Source of the DNA: Pseudoxanthomonas sp. PXM02
Lineage (GTDB): Bacteria; Pseudomonadota; Gammaproteobacteria; Xanthomonadales; Xanthomonadaceae
NCBI RefSeq assembly: GCF_014851805.1
Contig: NZ_JACVAK010000001.1
Span: 1,550,001-1,614,000 of the forward strand
Direction of reading: 5' to 3'
Length of the DNA: 64,000 nucleotides
The notes under the pieces: model-generated
What the model was told of the DNA's origin: nothing
What the model saw: the letters and a program-made list of their open reading frames with translations, nothing else
Databases searched by the model: none
Shown: one piece after another, positions 8,737-16,863 of the stretch
How the letters are laid out: every line of letters begins with the position of its first letter
Numbering within the stretch: the stretch's first letter is position 1
Made by a program: the position numbers and the translations under genes

Positions 8737-10008
8737 CTAGTCCTGCAAGCCCCACGTCGCGCTGCTGCCGTCCGCCAGGGACAGCGTCACCACGTGGGTT
8801 TTCCACGACGTGACGCCATCGTCCAGGCTTTCCGCCGCCCCCATCACCAGCAGGCGACCCGGCAGCAGCCAGTAACCGATCGAGGGACTGTGCGGCGTTT
8901 CGCTGATCGGCAACTCGGTGGTCCAGCGCGCCTTCAATCCGGTATCCAGGCGCGTCACCGCCAGCCGGCCACGGTTGTCGATGCGCGTGTTGTGCCAGAC
9001 CAGGACGCCGGCAGGTTGGTCGAGCAGTACCGCATCGTCCGTGCCGTGGACCTTCACGAAGCGCCCGTTGAGGAAGCCCGGCGCACCGTCGACGGGGGTG
9101 AAGTCGGTGAACCGGTCGAAGCGCTCGTCGAACCGCTGCGTGGCGACGGTGTTCGCGTTCCAGAACATGCGCCGCGCCTGCACGCCTTCGTTGTCGATGC
9201 TGTACGGATAGCGCAGGTGGTCGCCGAACGTGTCGTCCGCGGCGTCGCGTGCTTCCTTCTCGGAGTAGAGGCCGATGCGGCGCCCGTCGAGTTCGACCAG
9301 CCGCGCGGGGACATCGCCGATCGGTGGACGCAGGGGCACGATGCGCGGACTGCCGTTGGACTTCAGTTCGGGCGGTGCGACGGGCACTGGCGTGGGCGCG
9401 TACGGCACCGCTTTCAGGTCAGGACCGCGGATCACGAACGGACGTGCGTCGGCCGCCGTCAGCACCAGCCCCCGGTCGAAGCCGTAGAACTTCGATTCGC
9501 TGGGGAGCAGCCCCTTGAGCGCCGGATTGCGTTGCTCCAGACCTTCGCCGTTCGCCAATGGCTTGCCGTCGGCAGCACCGACTGCCCACGGCTCGTTGTC
9601 CAGCAGCAGCCACACCACCGCACCGTCCTGGCCCAGCAGCCGGCCTTCCGCCGATGAACCGATCACGCGCGATGGCCGCGTGCCCTGCGCTTTGTCGTCA
9701 CCGATCGTCAGCAGCCGTTCCTTCCACAGCGGGCGCGCCGTCTCGGGATCGATCGCCTGCAGGTCGAAGTGGAAGAAGGTGTCGATGCGGAACCGTCCGG
9801 AATTCAGGGTCGAACCGCGCACCGACACCTGCCGCTGCTCTTCCTGCTTCGTCAGCACCCACAGTCGCGGCGTACCGGCATCGTCGACCAGGGCGGGTCG
9901 ACCGGCGACCTCGGGAGGATCCAGATGGCTGGTGGTGCAGGCACTCAGCATCAGCAACACGAAAATCGCCAACAGGATCGTTCGACACCGCGTCATCGCA
10001 CCGATCAT
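8737..10008 (-). CDS. Large hypothetical lipoprotein, possibly PA2928-like
   Basis: The start chosen at ATG 10008 follows GAGGG nine bases upstream. ATG 10017 and 9996 are alternatives in the same frame. The N-terminus has a lipoprotein signal with lipobox LSAC, so it is probably anchored in the inner or outer membrane. The mature part, about 395 residues, is rich in beta-strand-like segments with repeated W/Y-containing turns (FHFDLQAIDPETARPLWKE, HNTRIDNRGRLAVTRLD), suggesting a beta-propeller-like fold. It resembles what I recall as the PA2928 family, unverified here. The function is unknown. Confidence 0.65.
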   Translation of the reverse strand: MIGAMTRCRTILLAIFVLLMLSACTTSHLDPPEVAGRPALVDDAGTPRLWVLTKQEEQRQVSVRGSTLNSGRFRIDTFFHFDLQAIDPETARPLWKERLLTIGDDKAQGTRPSRVIGSSAEGRLLGQDGAVVWLLLDNEPWAVGAADGKPLANGEGLEQRNPALKGLLPSESKFYGFDRGLVLTAADARPFVIRGPDLKAVPYAPTPVPVAPPELKSNGSPRIVPLRPPIGDVPARLVELDGRRIGLYSEKEARDAADDTFGDHLRYPYSIDNEGVQARRMFWNANTVATQRFDERFDRFTDFTPVDGAPGFLNGRFVKVHGTDDAVLLDQPAGVLVWHNTRIDNRGRLAVTRLDTGLKARWTTELPISETPHSPSIGYWLLPGRLLVMGAAESLDDGVTSWKTHVVTLSLADGSSATWGLQD

Positions 10009-10089
10009 CGTGCACATCCCTCGGACACGACCGGCTCACCGGCCTACTTCCTTCCCAACGCGGTCCGCAAGCGGACGGGGACAGGCTAC

Positions 10090-10161
10090 GTAGGGTGGAC
10101 GTTGGCCCATCCTTCGAACTGCGAGGATGTAGTCTTGTGGTGGGCCGAAGCCCGCCCTACG
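10090..10161. repeat. Intergenic hairpin repeat of the GTAGGGTGG / CCCGCCCTAC type
   Basis: The element starts GTAGGGTGGACGTTGGCCCA and ends GGGCCGAAGCCCGCCCTAC, so its ends are inverted copies and the right arm contains its own GGGC/GCCC hairpin. Close relatives lie at 23319-23384 and 25087-25157, and half copies near 13088 and 22829. It sits between the lipoprotein gene and a small membrane gene. It is a dispersed intergenic palindrome, possibly acting as a transcript-end stabiliser. Confidence 0.7.
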
Positions 10162-10167
10162 CCAGCA

Positions 10168-10602
10168 TCAGGTCCCGCGTGGCGAGAACCATCGATGGAC
10201 AGATGGCAGGAACAGCATGACGGCCACACTAATCCTTAGCAGACAGGCCATCACCAGCACCGGCTGCTCACCCACCATGCCGCGGTTCGCCAGCATCCAA
10301 AGCACCAACAACGTCAGTACCGTCGACAACACAACCCACATTCGCACCCAGTTGACACCGCGCCACAGACAGATGCCGATCATCAGCGAGTACGCCCCCA
10401 TCCCGAGGGGGCCGGTGATCTGCTGCCCTCCGTCAGGACCCATCGACGTGAGTGCCACTACTTCCAATACATAGGTGATCGCGTAACAGCCCAGAAGCAC
10501 CCATAGTGCTCGCGGTCTGGGACCCGTGCGGGGGACAGGAGCCGGGCGATCCACCGCAATGGTGGACGTCGGCGCCTGGTAAGGATTTTCCGGCTGACTC
10601 AT
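10168..10602 (-). CDS. NPYQAP-motif four-helix membrane protein
   Basis: The start at ATG 10602 gives 144 residues beginning MSQPENPYQAP. A proline-rich cytosolic N-terminus is followed by four hydrophobic helices: LWVLLGCYAITYVLEVVAL, GAYSLMIGICLWRG, MWVVLSTVLTLLVLWML and VLVMACLLRISVAVMLFL. The protein ends VHRWFSPRGT. Many gammaproteobacterial membrane proteins begin with NPYQAP; their function is unknown. A second member with the same architecture, broken by a stop codon, lies at 23902-24333. Confidence 0.75.
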   Translation of the reverse strand: MSQPENPYQAPTSTIAVDRPAPVPRTGPRPRALWVLLGCYAITYVLEVVALTSMGPDGGQQITGPLGMGAYSLMIGICLWRGVNWVRMWVVLSTVLTLLVLWMLANRGMVGEQPVLVMACLLRISVAVMLFLPSVHRWFSPRGT

Positions 10603-10817
10603 GGCGATACGGGATCCGCAGACTTCACTTTGACTCCTTGTCAGCCTTGGTACGAGTCGTTGCCTGTCTTGTGATGTGCGGTGTCCGATGCACGGCGGGC
10701 TTGGCCACTTCCACTGCGCCGTCATGACGCACATCACACCGATGTGCGGGACTATGCCATGCCAACCAGATGAACGTCAGGCATCACGATGGTGGGAAGG
10801 AGCCCGCTCAATGGTTA

Positions 10818-11432
10818 TCAGCGTGCATCCGCACGGACATCGAAACGGCTCATCCATCCCTCGCGATCGACGTGGTGGTGGACAGCATCGATGTAGTAGG
10901 TCCCACCGAAGGCGTCAGCCACACCTTGCAGGGCGAGGCGGTTGCCGGGGAGTGCGCGTGCGGTGCCGGCGAGTATGGCCTGGCCCTGCAGACGTATCGC
11001 ACCGGCGTCATCCAGCGAACGCTCGACATCGAGTGCACGCAACGTGGCACCGTACTGCGCAGTCAGGGTGACGTCGTCGCTCGCCGCACTGAAGGCGGAC
11101 GGTGTGGCGGCGTCCAGCACGATCTCCGGCGCACCGCCATCAGCCAACAGCAGACGATGCGCATGTACCGTCCCAATGAACACGGTATCCGCCTGCGCGC
11201 CGTGACCCAGCGCGATCTCCAGCATCGCACCCAGCGGTACTTCCCGTAGTAGGTCATCCCACGTGCGGTCCGCTGCCACCGCGACAAAGCGCAGCGTCGC
11301 GGTGCCGATACGGTCGATGGCCTGCGTGGTGTCGAGCGCGATCAACTGCGACGTTGCGGGCAGCGGCATGCCGTTGCAGGTGATGCGATGGATCGGCACG
11401 GATGTCGACGAATGACTGGGAATCACGGACAT
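10818..11432 (-). CDS. Orphan baseplate/VgrG-like (phage gpD-type) protein
   Basis: The likely start is ATG 11432, giving 204 residues. The N-terminal portion (IDRIGTATLRFVA, LGAMLEIALGHGAQADTVFIGTVHAHRL) resembles the gp27-like barrel of VgrG and phage late-control protein D. The end (LQGVADAFGGTYYIDAVHHHVDREGW) resembles the C-terminus of the same domain in tail-spike proteins of contractile injection systems. At about 200 residues it is much shorter than full VgrG, and the middle appears deleted. No tail, sheath or T6SS genes are nearby, so it is an isolated or remnant gene. The product may be non-functional. Confidence 0.55.
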   Translation of the reverse strand: MSVIPSHSSTSVPIHRITCNGMPLPATSQLIALDTTQAIDRIGTATLRFVAVAADRTWDDLLREVPLGAMLEIALGHGAQADTVFIGTVHAHRLLLADGGAPEIVLDAATPSAFSAASDDVTLTAQYGATLRALDVERSLDDAGAIRLQGQAILAGTARALPGNRLALQGVADAFGGTYYIDAVHHHVDREGWMSRFDVRADAR

Positions 11433-11546
11433 GGGCGTCTCGGGAAGAAGGGGGATGCCACTACATGGAACCCCAACGGCATCGCCCTGAGGGTCAGGCC
11501 ACGCGCAGCATCTGTCCGCGTGCCCCACAGGACGAACAAGTCCGCC

Positions 11547-11903
11547 CTACGCAGGCTGTTCCCTACCCTGCATGAAGGTCAGCAGTGCTTCGAACACCGG
11601 GCGCAGGCGCATGGCCTGGTCAGTGAGTTCGTACTCCACGCGCGGCGGGATCTCGGGATAGAGCGTGCGCCGTACCAGTCCGTCGCTTTCCAGTTCGCGC
11701 AACTGCATCGTCAGCATGTGCTGGGTGACGCCGGGGATGGCGCGGCGCAGTTCGTTGAAACGGTGCATGCGCTGGCTGAGCAGCCAGAGGATCTCCAGCT
11801 TCCACTTTCCGCCGAAGATGGCGATCGCCTTGCGGATCTCGCCGTGCACTTCGTCAATGTTGTCGGCGATGCTCGCGCATGCCTGCTCAGTATGGTTTTG
11901 CAT
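11547..11903 (-). CDS. HxlR-family transcriptional regulator
   Basis: A 118-residue winged helix protein. The FGGKWKLEILWLLSQRMHRFNELRRAIPGVTQHMLTMQLRELE stretch is characteristic of HxlR/YodB-type regulators, with the GKW and L..L..I motifs and a C-terminal wing (DGLVRRTLYPEIPPRVEYELT). A cysteine near the N-terminus (EQACASI) lies where the redox-active cysteine of YodB/HypR-type members sits. It is divergent from the FMN azoreductase gene, with about 130 bases between them. That arrangement is typical of quinone- or electrophile-responsive repression of azoR-type genes. Confidence 0.85.
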   Translation of the reverse strand: MQNHTEQACASIADNIDEVHGEIRKAIAIFGGKWKLEILWLLSQRMHRFNELRRAIPGVTQHMLTMQLRELESDGLVRRTLYPEIPPRVEYELTDQAMRLRPVFEALLTFMQGREQPA

Positions 11904-12035
11904 ACCTGGTATTCAAATCAATCCTTCTTGTTGCATCGACTATACGCCACTAGATTTTCGCGACGCGGTGGCCGCGGCGTCACGAGAACGATGCGCATGC
12001 GACCGCACTCTCCCCCTACAAGGCGCATGACCCCC

Positions 12036-12653
12036 ATGAAGATCCTGCATATCGATTCCAGCATCACCGGTGATGATTCGGTCAGTCGCAAGCTGACCGC
12101 CGCGGCGGTCGAACGCCTGCGCGCGCTTGCCCCGGACGCACAGGTGACCTATCGCGATGTCGCCATCGAACCGCTGCCGCAGGCATCCGGCCCGTTGCTG
12201 GCCGTGGCGGCCGGCATCGCCACGCCGGCCCCCGAGAGCGGTCTGCAGAAGGACGTGTCGACCGTGAACCGCGTGCTGGAGGAAGTGCTGGCGGCGGACG
12301 TCATCGTCATCGGCGCGCCCATGTACAACTTCAGCGTGCCCAGCCAGCTGAAGGCATGGCTGGACGCGCTGGCGGTGCCGGGCAGGACGTTCCGCTACGA
12401 CGAGCACGGCGTGCAGGGACTGCTGGGCGACAAGCGCGTGGTCATCGCCTCGGCGCGCGGCAATGTCTATGCCGGCGGCTCGCCGTTCGCATCGGCCGAC
12501 CATCACGAGTCGTACCTGCTCAGCTTCTTCGGCTTCCTCGGCGTCACCCGCATCGAGGTGGTGCGCGCAGAAGGCGTGCGGTTGAGCCCTGCACATGCGG
12601 AGGTGGCCATCACCGGCGCCCTGGCGCAAGCGGGTCAGCTGGAAGCGGCATGA
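12036..12653 (+). CDS. azoR: FMN-dependent NADH-azoreductase
   Basis: The protein, 205 residues from ATG 12036 (ATG 12027 in frame is an alternative), starts MKILHIDSSITGDDSVSRKLT, the flavodoxin-like FMN phosphate-binding loop of AzoR. The loop GAPMYNFSVPSQLKAWLD and the later SARGNVYAGGSPFASADHHESYL complete the fold. The family reduces azo dyes and quinones with two electrons from NAD(P)H in the cytoplasm, protecting against quinone stress. It is divergent from an HxlR regulator, a known arrangement for inducible azoreductases. The last bases run directly into the first DUF2789 duplication unit. Confidence 0.9.
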   Translation: MKILHIDSSITGDDSVSRKLTAAAVERLRALAPDAQVTYRDVAIEPLPQASGPLLAVAAGIATPAPESGLQKDVSTVNRVLEEVLAADVIVIGAPMYNFSVPSQLKAWLDALAVPGRTFRYDEHGVQGLLGDKRVVIASARGNVYAGGSPFASADHHESYLLSFFGFLGVTRIEVVRAEGVRLSPAHAEVAITGALAQAGQLEAA

Positions 12654-12664
12654 GCCACCAGGTG

Positions 12665-12995
12665 CGCGCGCGTGCCAGCGGGCGCATCAAGCCGTCGGCC
12701 GTGCTGCACGCGATCCATTGCGATCGCGGGCTTACGCCGGCGTGGCGTGCAGCGCCACGTTCAGTCGATCCACCACCATCGCCCAGTCGGCGTCGTCGAG
12801 GCGTTCTTCGCGCAGCAGTTGCGCTTGCGCGGGCGACCAGAACGGGGCTTCTTCCAGGCGCACGTCATCGGGCAACGGCGAGTGGGTGGCGATGAACTGC
12901 TGGATGCTGGCGTTGTCGTTCGGCAGGCCGAGCTGGGCGAACAGCTCGGAGAAGGGATGGATGGTGGGTTCCATGGCGGCGTCTCGTGAGGGAGA
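12665..12995. repeat. Duplicated segment, copy 1 (carries a DUF2789 gene)
   Basis: About 330 bases are nearly identical to 15213-15545 in the same orientation. Only a few substitutions lie within the gene, and the protein is unchanged. Similarity tapers off on both sides (for example CGCATCAAGCC against CGCATCGAGCC at the left edge). The copies are 2.5 kb apart with unrelated genes between them. Confidence 0.8.
12732..12974 (-). CDS. DUF2789-family protein, copy 1
   Basis: An 80-residue protein starting MEPTIHPFSELFAQLGLPND, the signature of the DUF2789 family of small soluble alpha-helical proteins. The end reads ADWAMVVDRLNVALHATPA. The function is unknown. The identical protein is encoded again at 15280-15522. 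It lies convergent with azoR and upstream (in its own direction) of nothing obvious, so it is probably expressed alone. Confidence 0.8.
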   Translation of the reverse strand: MEPTIHPFSELFAQLGLPNDNASIQQFIATHSPLPDDVRLEEAPFWSPAQAQLLREERLDDADWAMVVDRLNVALHATPA

Positions 12996-13109
12996 GGTCC
13001 AGCGTAGCCGCGATCGCGTGAAGATGCGTGGGGCGGGTGACGCCGAACGCCTCACCTGGTAACAGGCGTCACGACGCGGATCTCGTGCGGCGGGGGGCGT
13101 GAGCCCGCC

Positions 13110-13511
13110 TTACGCCGGTCCTTCCGGCACCAGCGTGATGTTCGGGTGCGCGGCGATGATCTCGAGCACGATGTCGAAGTAGGTCTGTCCGGCGCCGGCG
13201 TCCAGCGCGTCGAGTTCGCGCTGGAAACGCGCGGCGTTGAACCGTTCGGGCTGGGCCAGCTTGGCGAGCAGGTACTGCCGCGTCGCTTCGACGCCGAGCG
13301 CGTTGCGGCTGGCGGCGAAATGCGTCCAGACCAGCGTCACCGGGGCATCGCCATCGAGCGCGCCGTAGCCGCCGTAAAGCAGGTCGTCGAGGGCATCCAG
13401 GCCGGGCCCCAGCGTCCAGTCGACGTCCTGCATGAAGACGCGGTTGATTTCGTCGTAGAACGACGGGATGTCATGGATGCGCGCGCCGTCGAGGGTGAGG
13501 GTCCGGGTCAA
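13110..13511 (-). CDS. Barstar-family protein
   Basis: A 133-residue acidic protein with the barstar fold signature. An N-terminal strand-helix (LTLDGARIHDIPSFYDEINRVF) is followed by DVDWTLGPGLDALDDLLYGGYG, matching the D-W...L.G.L.ALDDLL barnase-binding region. It then continues into a C-terminal extension with FDIVLEIIAAHPNI. The open frame begins at TTG 13511 with no good ribosome site, so the start is uncertain. Barstar proteins inhibit barnase-type RNases. No barnase-like toxin is encoded alongside, so its partner is unknown. Confidence 0.75.
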   Translation of the reverse strand: MTRTLTLDGARIHDIPSFYDEINRVFMQDVDWTLGPGLDALDDLLYGGYGALDGDAPVTLVWTHFAASRNALGVEATRQYLLAKLAQPERFNAARFQRELDALDAGAGQTYFDIVLEIIAAHPNITLVPEGPA

Positions 13512-13604
13512 CGGTGCAAGCGTAGCCCGGATGAGGGTGAAGGCTGCATCCGGGGCTGGACACGCCGCCCACCCGGACGAACCTCGCTGGCCCGTGGCGG
13601 AAAC

Positions 13605-14003
13605 CTAGTTTTCATCCATGCCGAACACGTTGCCCTGCAGCACCGTGCTGGCTTTACAGGGCTTCCGTTGGGCGGGGTAGCGCAACTGCTCGACGGCCGT
13701 GATCAGCGCCTCGTTGTAGCTGTCCGGCACGCTTTCGAGTTCACCCTCCCGTCGCCACAGTTCGGACAGGATTTCCGGGGAACGCACGCGACCTTCCTCG
13801 TCGACGACGAATCCGATCTTCACCAGGGCCGAGTACGCACCACTCGCTTCGTCCGGCGACTGCGGCATCGCGATGTTGTTGAGCGGCACGTACTCGCGCG
13901 GACAGGCGTCAATGGACGGCGCATTGCAGGAGGACGCAGAGAACACGAGCACGGCGCCGAGCAGCGAGTGTTTGCCTACTACGCGGATGACGTGAGGGTT
14001 CAT
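13605..14003 (-). CDS. TonB-C-like lipoprotein
   Basis: A 132-residue protein with GGAG five bases before ATG 14003. A short basic N-terminus and hydrophobic stretch ending FSASSC suggest a lipoprotein signal. The body (ALVKIGFVVDEEGRVRSPEIL...AVEQLRYPAQ) matches the strand-helix-strand of the TonB C-terminal domain, as in many small energy-transducer-like proteins. It lacks the long proline-rich and transmembrane regions of true TonB. A role in envelope interactions is inferred. Confidence 0.6.
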   Translation of the reverse strand: MNPHVIRVVGKHSLLGAVLVFSASSCNAPSIDACPREYVPLNNIAMPQSPDEASGAYSALVKIGFVVDEEGRVRSPEILSELWRREGELESVPDSYNEALITAVEQLRYPAQRKPCKASTVLQGNVFGMDEN

Positions 14004-14085
14004 GGCTGCTCCGGCGAAGCGCCCTGCGCATCGCGATGGGGTGAATGGGAAACCCGGACTTGCCGTGCTGGCCGCACCACGCGGG

Positions 14086-14670
14086 CTAGCGCCGGCCGCG
14101 GGCAGGCGCGAACACCATGCCCAGGATCAGCACGTGGGCGGCGATGGTGACCTGCAGGACGCTGGACATCGCGGCGGCCCCCAACGCGAACACCCCGCTG
14201 TCGGGCGAGACGAAGGCCAGCAATGCCCGTGCGCGACGGGACAGACCGTCGTCCGCTGAAGGCAGATCCGCGTTGAGGTAGATCAGCACGACGACGTCCG
14301 CGATCGCGATCGCAAGCAGGTAGGCCGGCCATGGCGGCGGCGAGGACTCGCCCATCCAGGGCCGCCGTGGCTTCGGCCGGGTGTATCGCGAAGCGAGCAA
14401 GGTTTTGTGCAGCAGCGGGTACGCCGCGAGCGTGGCGAGGGCGAACGCAGCCACCTTGCCGGGACTGGAGGCGTCGTCCAGCATGCTGCGCAACAACGGC
14501 ACCACGCGCAGTGCCTCTTCCAGCCACGGCAGCAGATCGATCTGGCGGGGCGTCAGCGCAACGGCCAGCGGGACGATGGCCGCCCACACCAGGAATCCAT
14601 ACCGCCGCCACCCATGCGCGGACGGCGAGTTGTCGCGGAATTCGACAGGCGGCATATCGGGGTGATGCAT
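14086..14670 (-). CDS. Multi-pass membrane protein of unknown function
   Basis: The start at ATG 14670 is preceded by AGGAG and gives 194 residues. About four hydrophobic segments are visible: YGFLVWAAIVPLAVAL, KVAAFALATLAAYPLL, YLLAIAIADVVVLIYL and VLQVTIAAHVLILGMVF. No catalytic or transport motif is apparent. The preceding gene (14730-15152) is another small membrane protein on the same strand and ends 59 bases before this start, so the two may be cotranscribed. Confidence 0.65.
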   Translation of the reverse strand: MHHPDMPPVEFRDNSPSAHGWRRYGFLVWAAIVPLAVALTPRQIDLLPWLEEALRVVPLLRSMLDDASSPGKVAAFALATLAAYPLLHKTLLASRYTRPKPRRPWMGESSPPPWPAYLLAIAIADVVVLIYLNADLPSADDGLSRRARALLAFVSPDSGVFALGAAAMSSVLQVTIAAHVLILGMVFAPARGRR

Positions 14671-14729
14671 GACGCGGGCTCCTTGCTCATGGCATGCGGG
14701 GATACGGCGGCGACGTCTGTCGCATGGCG

Positions 14730-15152
14730 TCAGTGCTTGGGCCGGGCACCCATCAGCCCCACCTGGTAGCCCGCGGCTTTCAGGTGGGCGGTCGCCCTTG
14801 CGTTGATGCTCAACAGCATGAGCAGGCTGATGCAGGGCAGGAAGGCCAGCACCGCCAGTGCCAGCCGGCCGATCACCGGCCATTCGAACCCCTTGCCGAT
14901 CCGCATCAGACCCAGCAGCGCGACCACGCCGGCCGCGAAGCTCAACACCCATCCCCCCAATAGAAGCAGGCCGCCGATGTCGGGCATGAGATTGGCGGAA
15001 GGCAGTGCGACCGTCATTCCCAGGACCAGCAGGTTGATGAGCACGGCATAGATGATCATCTTCTGACCGGTGGCCACATCGTGGTCCAGCGCCTGGCGCC
15101 GCATGGAACGGCCGTGGTCCTGATTGAACGTCAGGTTCGAAAAGTCCTGCAT
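14730..15152 (-). CDS. Small membrane protein
   Basis: The start at ATG 15152 gives 140 residues. After a polar N-terminus (MQDFSNLTFNQDHGRSMRRQ) come three or four hydrophobic helices (MIIYAVLINLLVLGMTVAL, IGGLLLLGGWVLSFAAGVVALLGL, RLALAVLAFLPCISLLMLL). A short cytosolic tail ends MGARPKH. The family is unrecognised. The frame is uninterrupted and codon composition matches its neighbours. Confidence 0.65.
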   Translation of the reverse strand: MQDFSNLTFNQDHGRSMRRQALDHDVATGQKMIIYAVLINLLVLGMTVALPSANLMPDIGGLLLLGGWVLSFAAGVVALLGLMRIGKGFEWPVIGRLALAVLAFLPCISLLMLLSINARATAHLKAAGYQVGLMGARPKH

Positions 15153-15212
15153 GGTGTCCCCTGTGTGTCCGGCGCACCCCTGCGCCCGGGCGCGGCGACT
15201 ATGCCACGCATG

Positions 15213-15545
15213 CGCGCGGGCGTCAGCGGACGCATCGAGCCTTCGTCCCTGCTGCACGCAATCCATTGCGATCGCGGGCTTACGCCGGCGTGGCGTGCAG
15301 CGCCACGTTCAGTCGATCCACCACCATCGCCCAGTCGGCGTCGTCGAGGCGTTCTTCGCGCAGCAGTTGCGCTTGCGCAGGCGACCAGAACGGGGCTTCT
15401 TCCAGGCGCACGTCATCGGGCAACGGCGAGTGGGTGGCGATGAACTGCTGGATGCTGGCGTTGTCGTTCGGCAGGCCGAGCTGGGCGAAGAGCTCGGAGA
15501 AGGGATGGATGGTGGGTTCCATGGCGGTGCCTCGTGGGAGGGAGC
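15213..15545. repeat. Duplicated segment, copy 2 (carries a DUF2789 gene)
   Basis: This is the second copy of the segment at 12665-12995, in the same orientation. Differences inside the gene are few (for example CGCAGGCGACC here against CGCGGGCGACC, and GCGAAGAGC here against GCGAACAGC) and silent at protein level. That points to a recent duplication or ongoing gene conversion. Confidence 0.8.
15280..15522 (-). CDS. DUF2789-family protein, copy 2
   Basis: The predicted 80-residue protein is identical to the one at 12732-12974, starting MEPTIHPFSELFAQL. It is encoded on a duplicated block and has its own ATG with the same short upstream sequence. The family is small, helical and of unknown role. 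It lies between a secreted protein gene (15615-16682) and the small membrane protein (14730-15152). Confidence 0.8.
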   Translation of the reverse strand: MEPTIHPFSELFAQLGLPNDNASIQQFIATHSPLPDDVRLEEAPFWSPAQAQLLREERLDDADWAMVVDRLNVALHATPA

Positions 15546-15614
15546 ACCAGCCTAAGCGCGCAAGCGTGAAGCCGGTAGGTATCGTCCCACCGGAGGACGC
15601 CCGACGGCGGCCGC

Positions 15615-16682
15615 TCACTTGGACGTGGCGGCGTGCTGCTTGTCGTAGCTGGCCTCCACGTCGCTGGGAAGCCAGGCGAAGCGATAGTCGACCACCACGT
15701 CGTCACCGGCGCGGCGCGACACGGTGAGCCATTGGCCATCGGCATAAAGACGGCGTTGCGCCGCTTCCTCCAGCGTGGTCGGCAGCGTGCGGTGGAGCCG
15801 CCCGAAGACGGGCGCATTCCAGTCGTCCGGCAGGTCCTTGGGGATCTGGCCGACCAGGGCCAGCGAGAGCAAACGCATGCCCTCGCCACGATTGCCCTCG
15901 AGTGCGGCATTCACGCGCGCGCACGCATCTTGCGCCCACGTGGCGGCACGGTCGCGGGCGGCGATGGCCAGCGGCCAGGTGCCGGAAGAGCCGTCGTCGT
16001 CGCTTTCGGGCTCGGCGGGAAGCGGAACCTCCTCCGTGGCATCGCGGGCCAGGGTCGGCGGCTGGAGGCTATCGGCCACCACCGCGATGCCGCTCGACAG
16101 CGATGGCCTCACCTTCCACCGGGACGGAGCGTCCGGCATGGTGGGCGCATACACCTCCACGCCATAGGACGTGATGAGCGCGGCGTAGTCCGGCGTGAAA
16201 CTGGATGCGGCAAACATCACGATGCGCGGCGTGTCCTTGGGAATGTCCTTGTCCGATTCGACGCGCGTGACCGGCGCCGCGCCCAGGCCCGCCGCCTCCA
16301 GCGCGGCATCGACAACTCCCATGTTGGCGCCACTGTCGTCGACTAGGCAGCCGCCCTCTCGGAGCGTGCGCAAGCCGGGCACGGCCAGGTTGTTGACGCG
16401 CGTTTGCACCGACTTGAAGGTGACCAACTGGAGCAGGGGGGACTTGCTGGCGATATTGAACAGCAAGCCGTAGGTACGGGCGGCGCGCATCGAGGCCTGC
16501 TCGTTGTTCTGCAGGACCGGCATGGTGGCGCGCAGCGGCACTGCTGGCGCGATCACGTAGACCGGCAGCGTCTTCATGACGGCCAGGTCTGCCGCTGGAT
16601 CGCGGGGCGACTTCGCCGCCACGATGGGTGCAAGCAGATACAGCCCGGCGATGCCGAGGCCGCGGCGGAAGAATCGATGCAT
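15615..16682 (-). CDS. Hypothetical secreted protein
   Basis: I take ATG 16682 as the start, with AGGGGA upstream. The longer frame beyond it has an unlikely composition. The 355-residue product starts with a basic n-region and a hydrophobic segment ending APIVAAK, so it is probably exported. The mature protein has a hydrophilic insert (EPESDDDGSSGTW, about residue 230) and a C-terminal region with FAWLPSDVEASYDK. I recognise no domain. It is divergent from the aminopeptidase at 16864. Confidence 0.6.
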   Translation of the reverse strand: MHRFFRRGLGIAGLYLLAPIVAAKSPRDPAADLAVMKTLPVYVIAPAVPLRATMPVLQNNEQASMRAARTYGLLFNIASKSPLLQLVTFKSVQTRVNNLAVPGLRTLREGGCLVDDSGANMGVVDAALEAAGLGAAPVTRVESDKDIPKDTPRIVMFAASSFTPDYAALITSYGVEVYAPTMPDAPSRWKVRPSLSSGIAVVADSLQPPTLARDATEEVPLPAEPESDDDGSSGTWPLAIAARDRAATWAQDACARVNAALEGNRGEGMRLLSLALVGQIPKDLPDDWNAPVFGRLHRTLPTTLEEAAQRRLYADGQWLTVSRRAGDDVVVDYRFAWLPSDVEASYDKQHAATSK

Positions 16683-16863
16683 GAGGGTCCCCTGTATTCG
16701 CCGGGAGTCTAGCGCACGCCACGCGGCTTGGCCCAGCGTCGCCCGTGCTACCGGCTTGCCGCCCCCGCGTACGGAGGGCCCGCCCTGCGGTAAGCGTGGC
16801 AGGGCATGGAAGTGATAGCGTGGCAGCCGCCCTGATGCAGGCTGTCCTCCGGGGGAGGCCACG

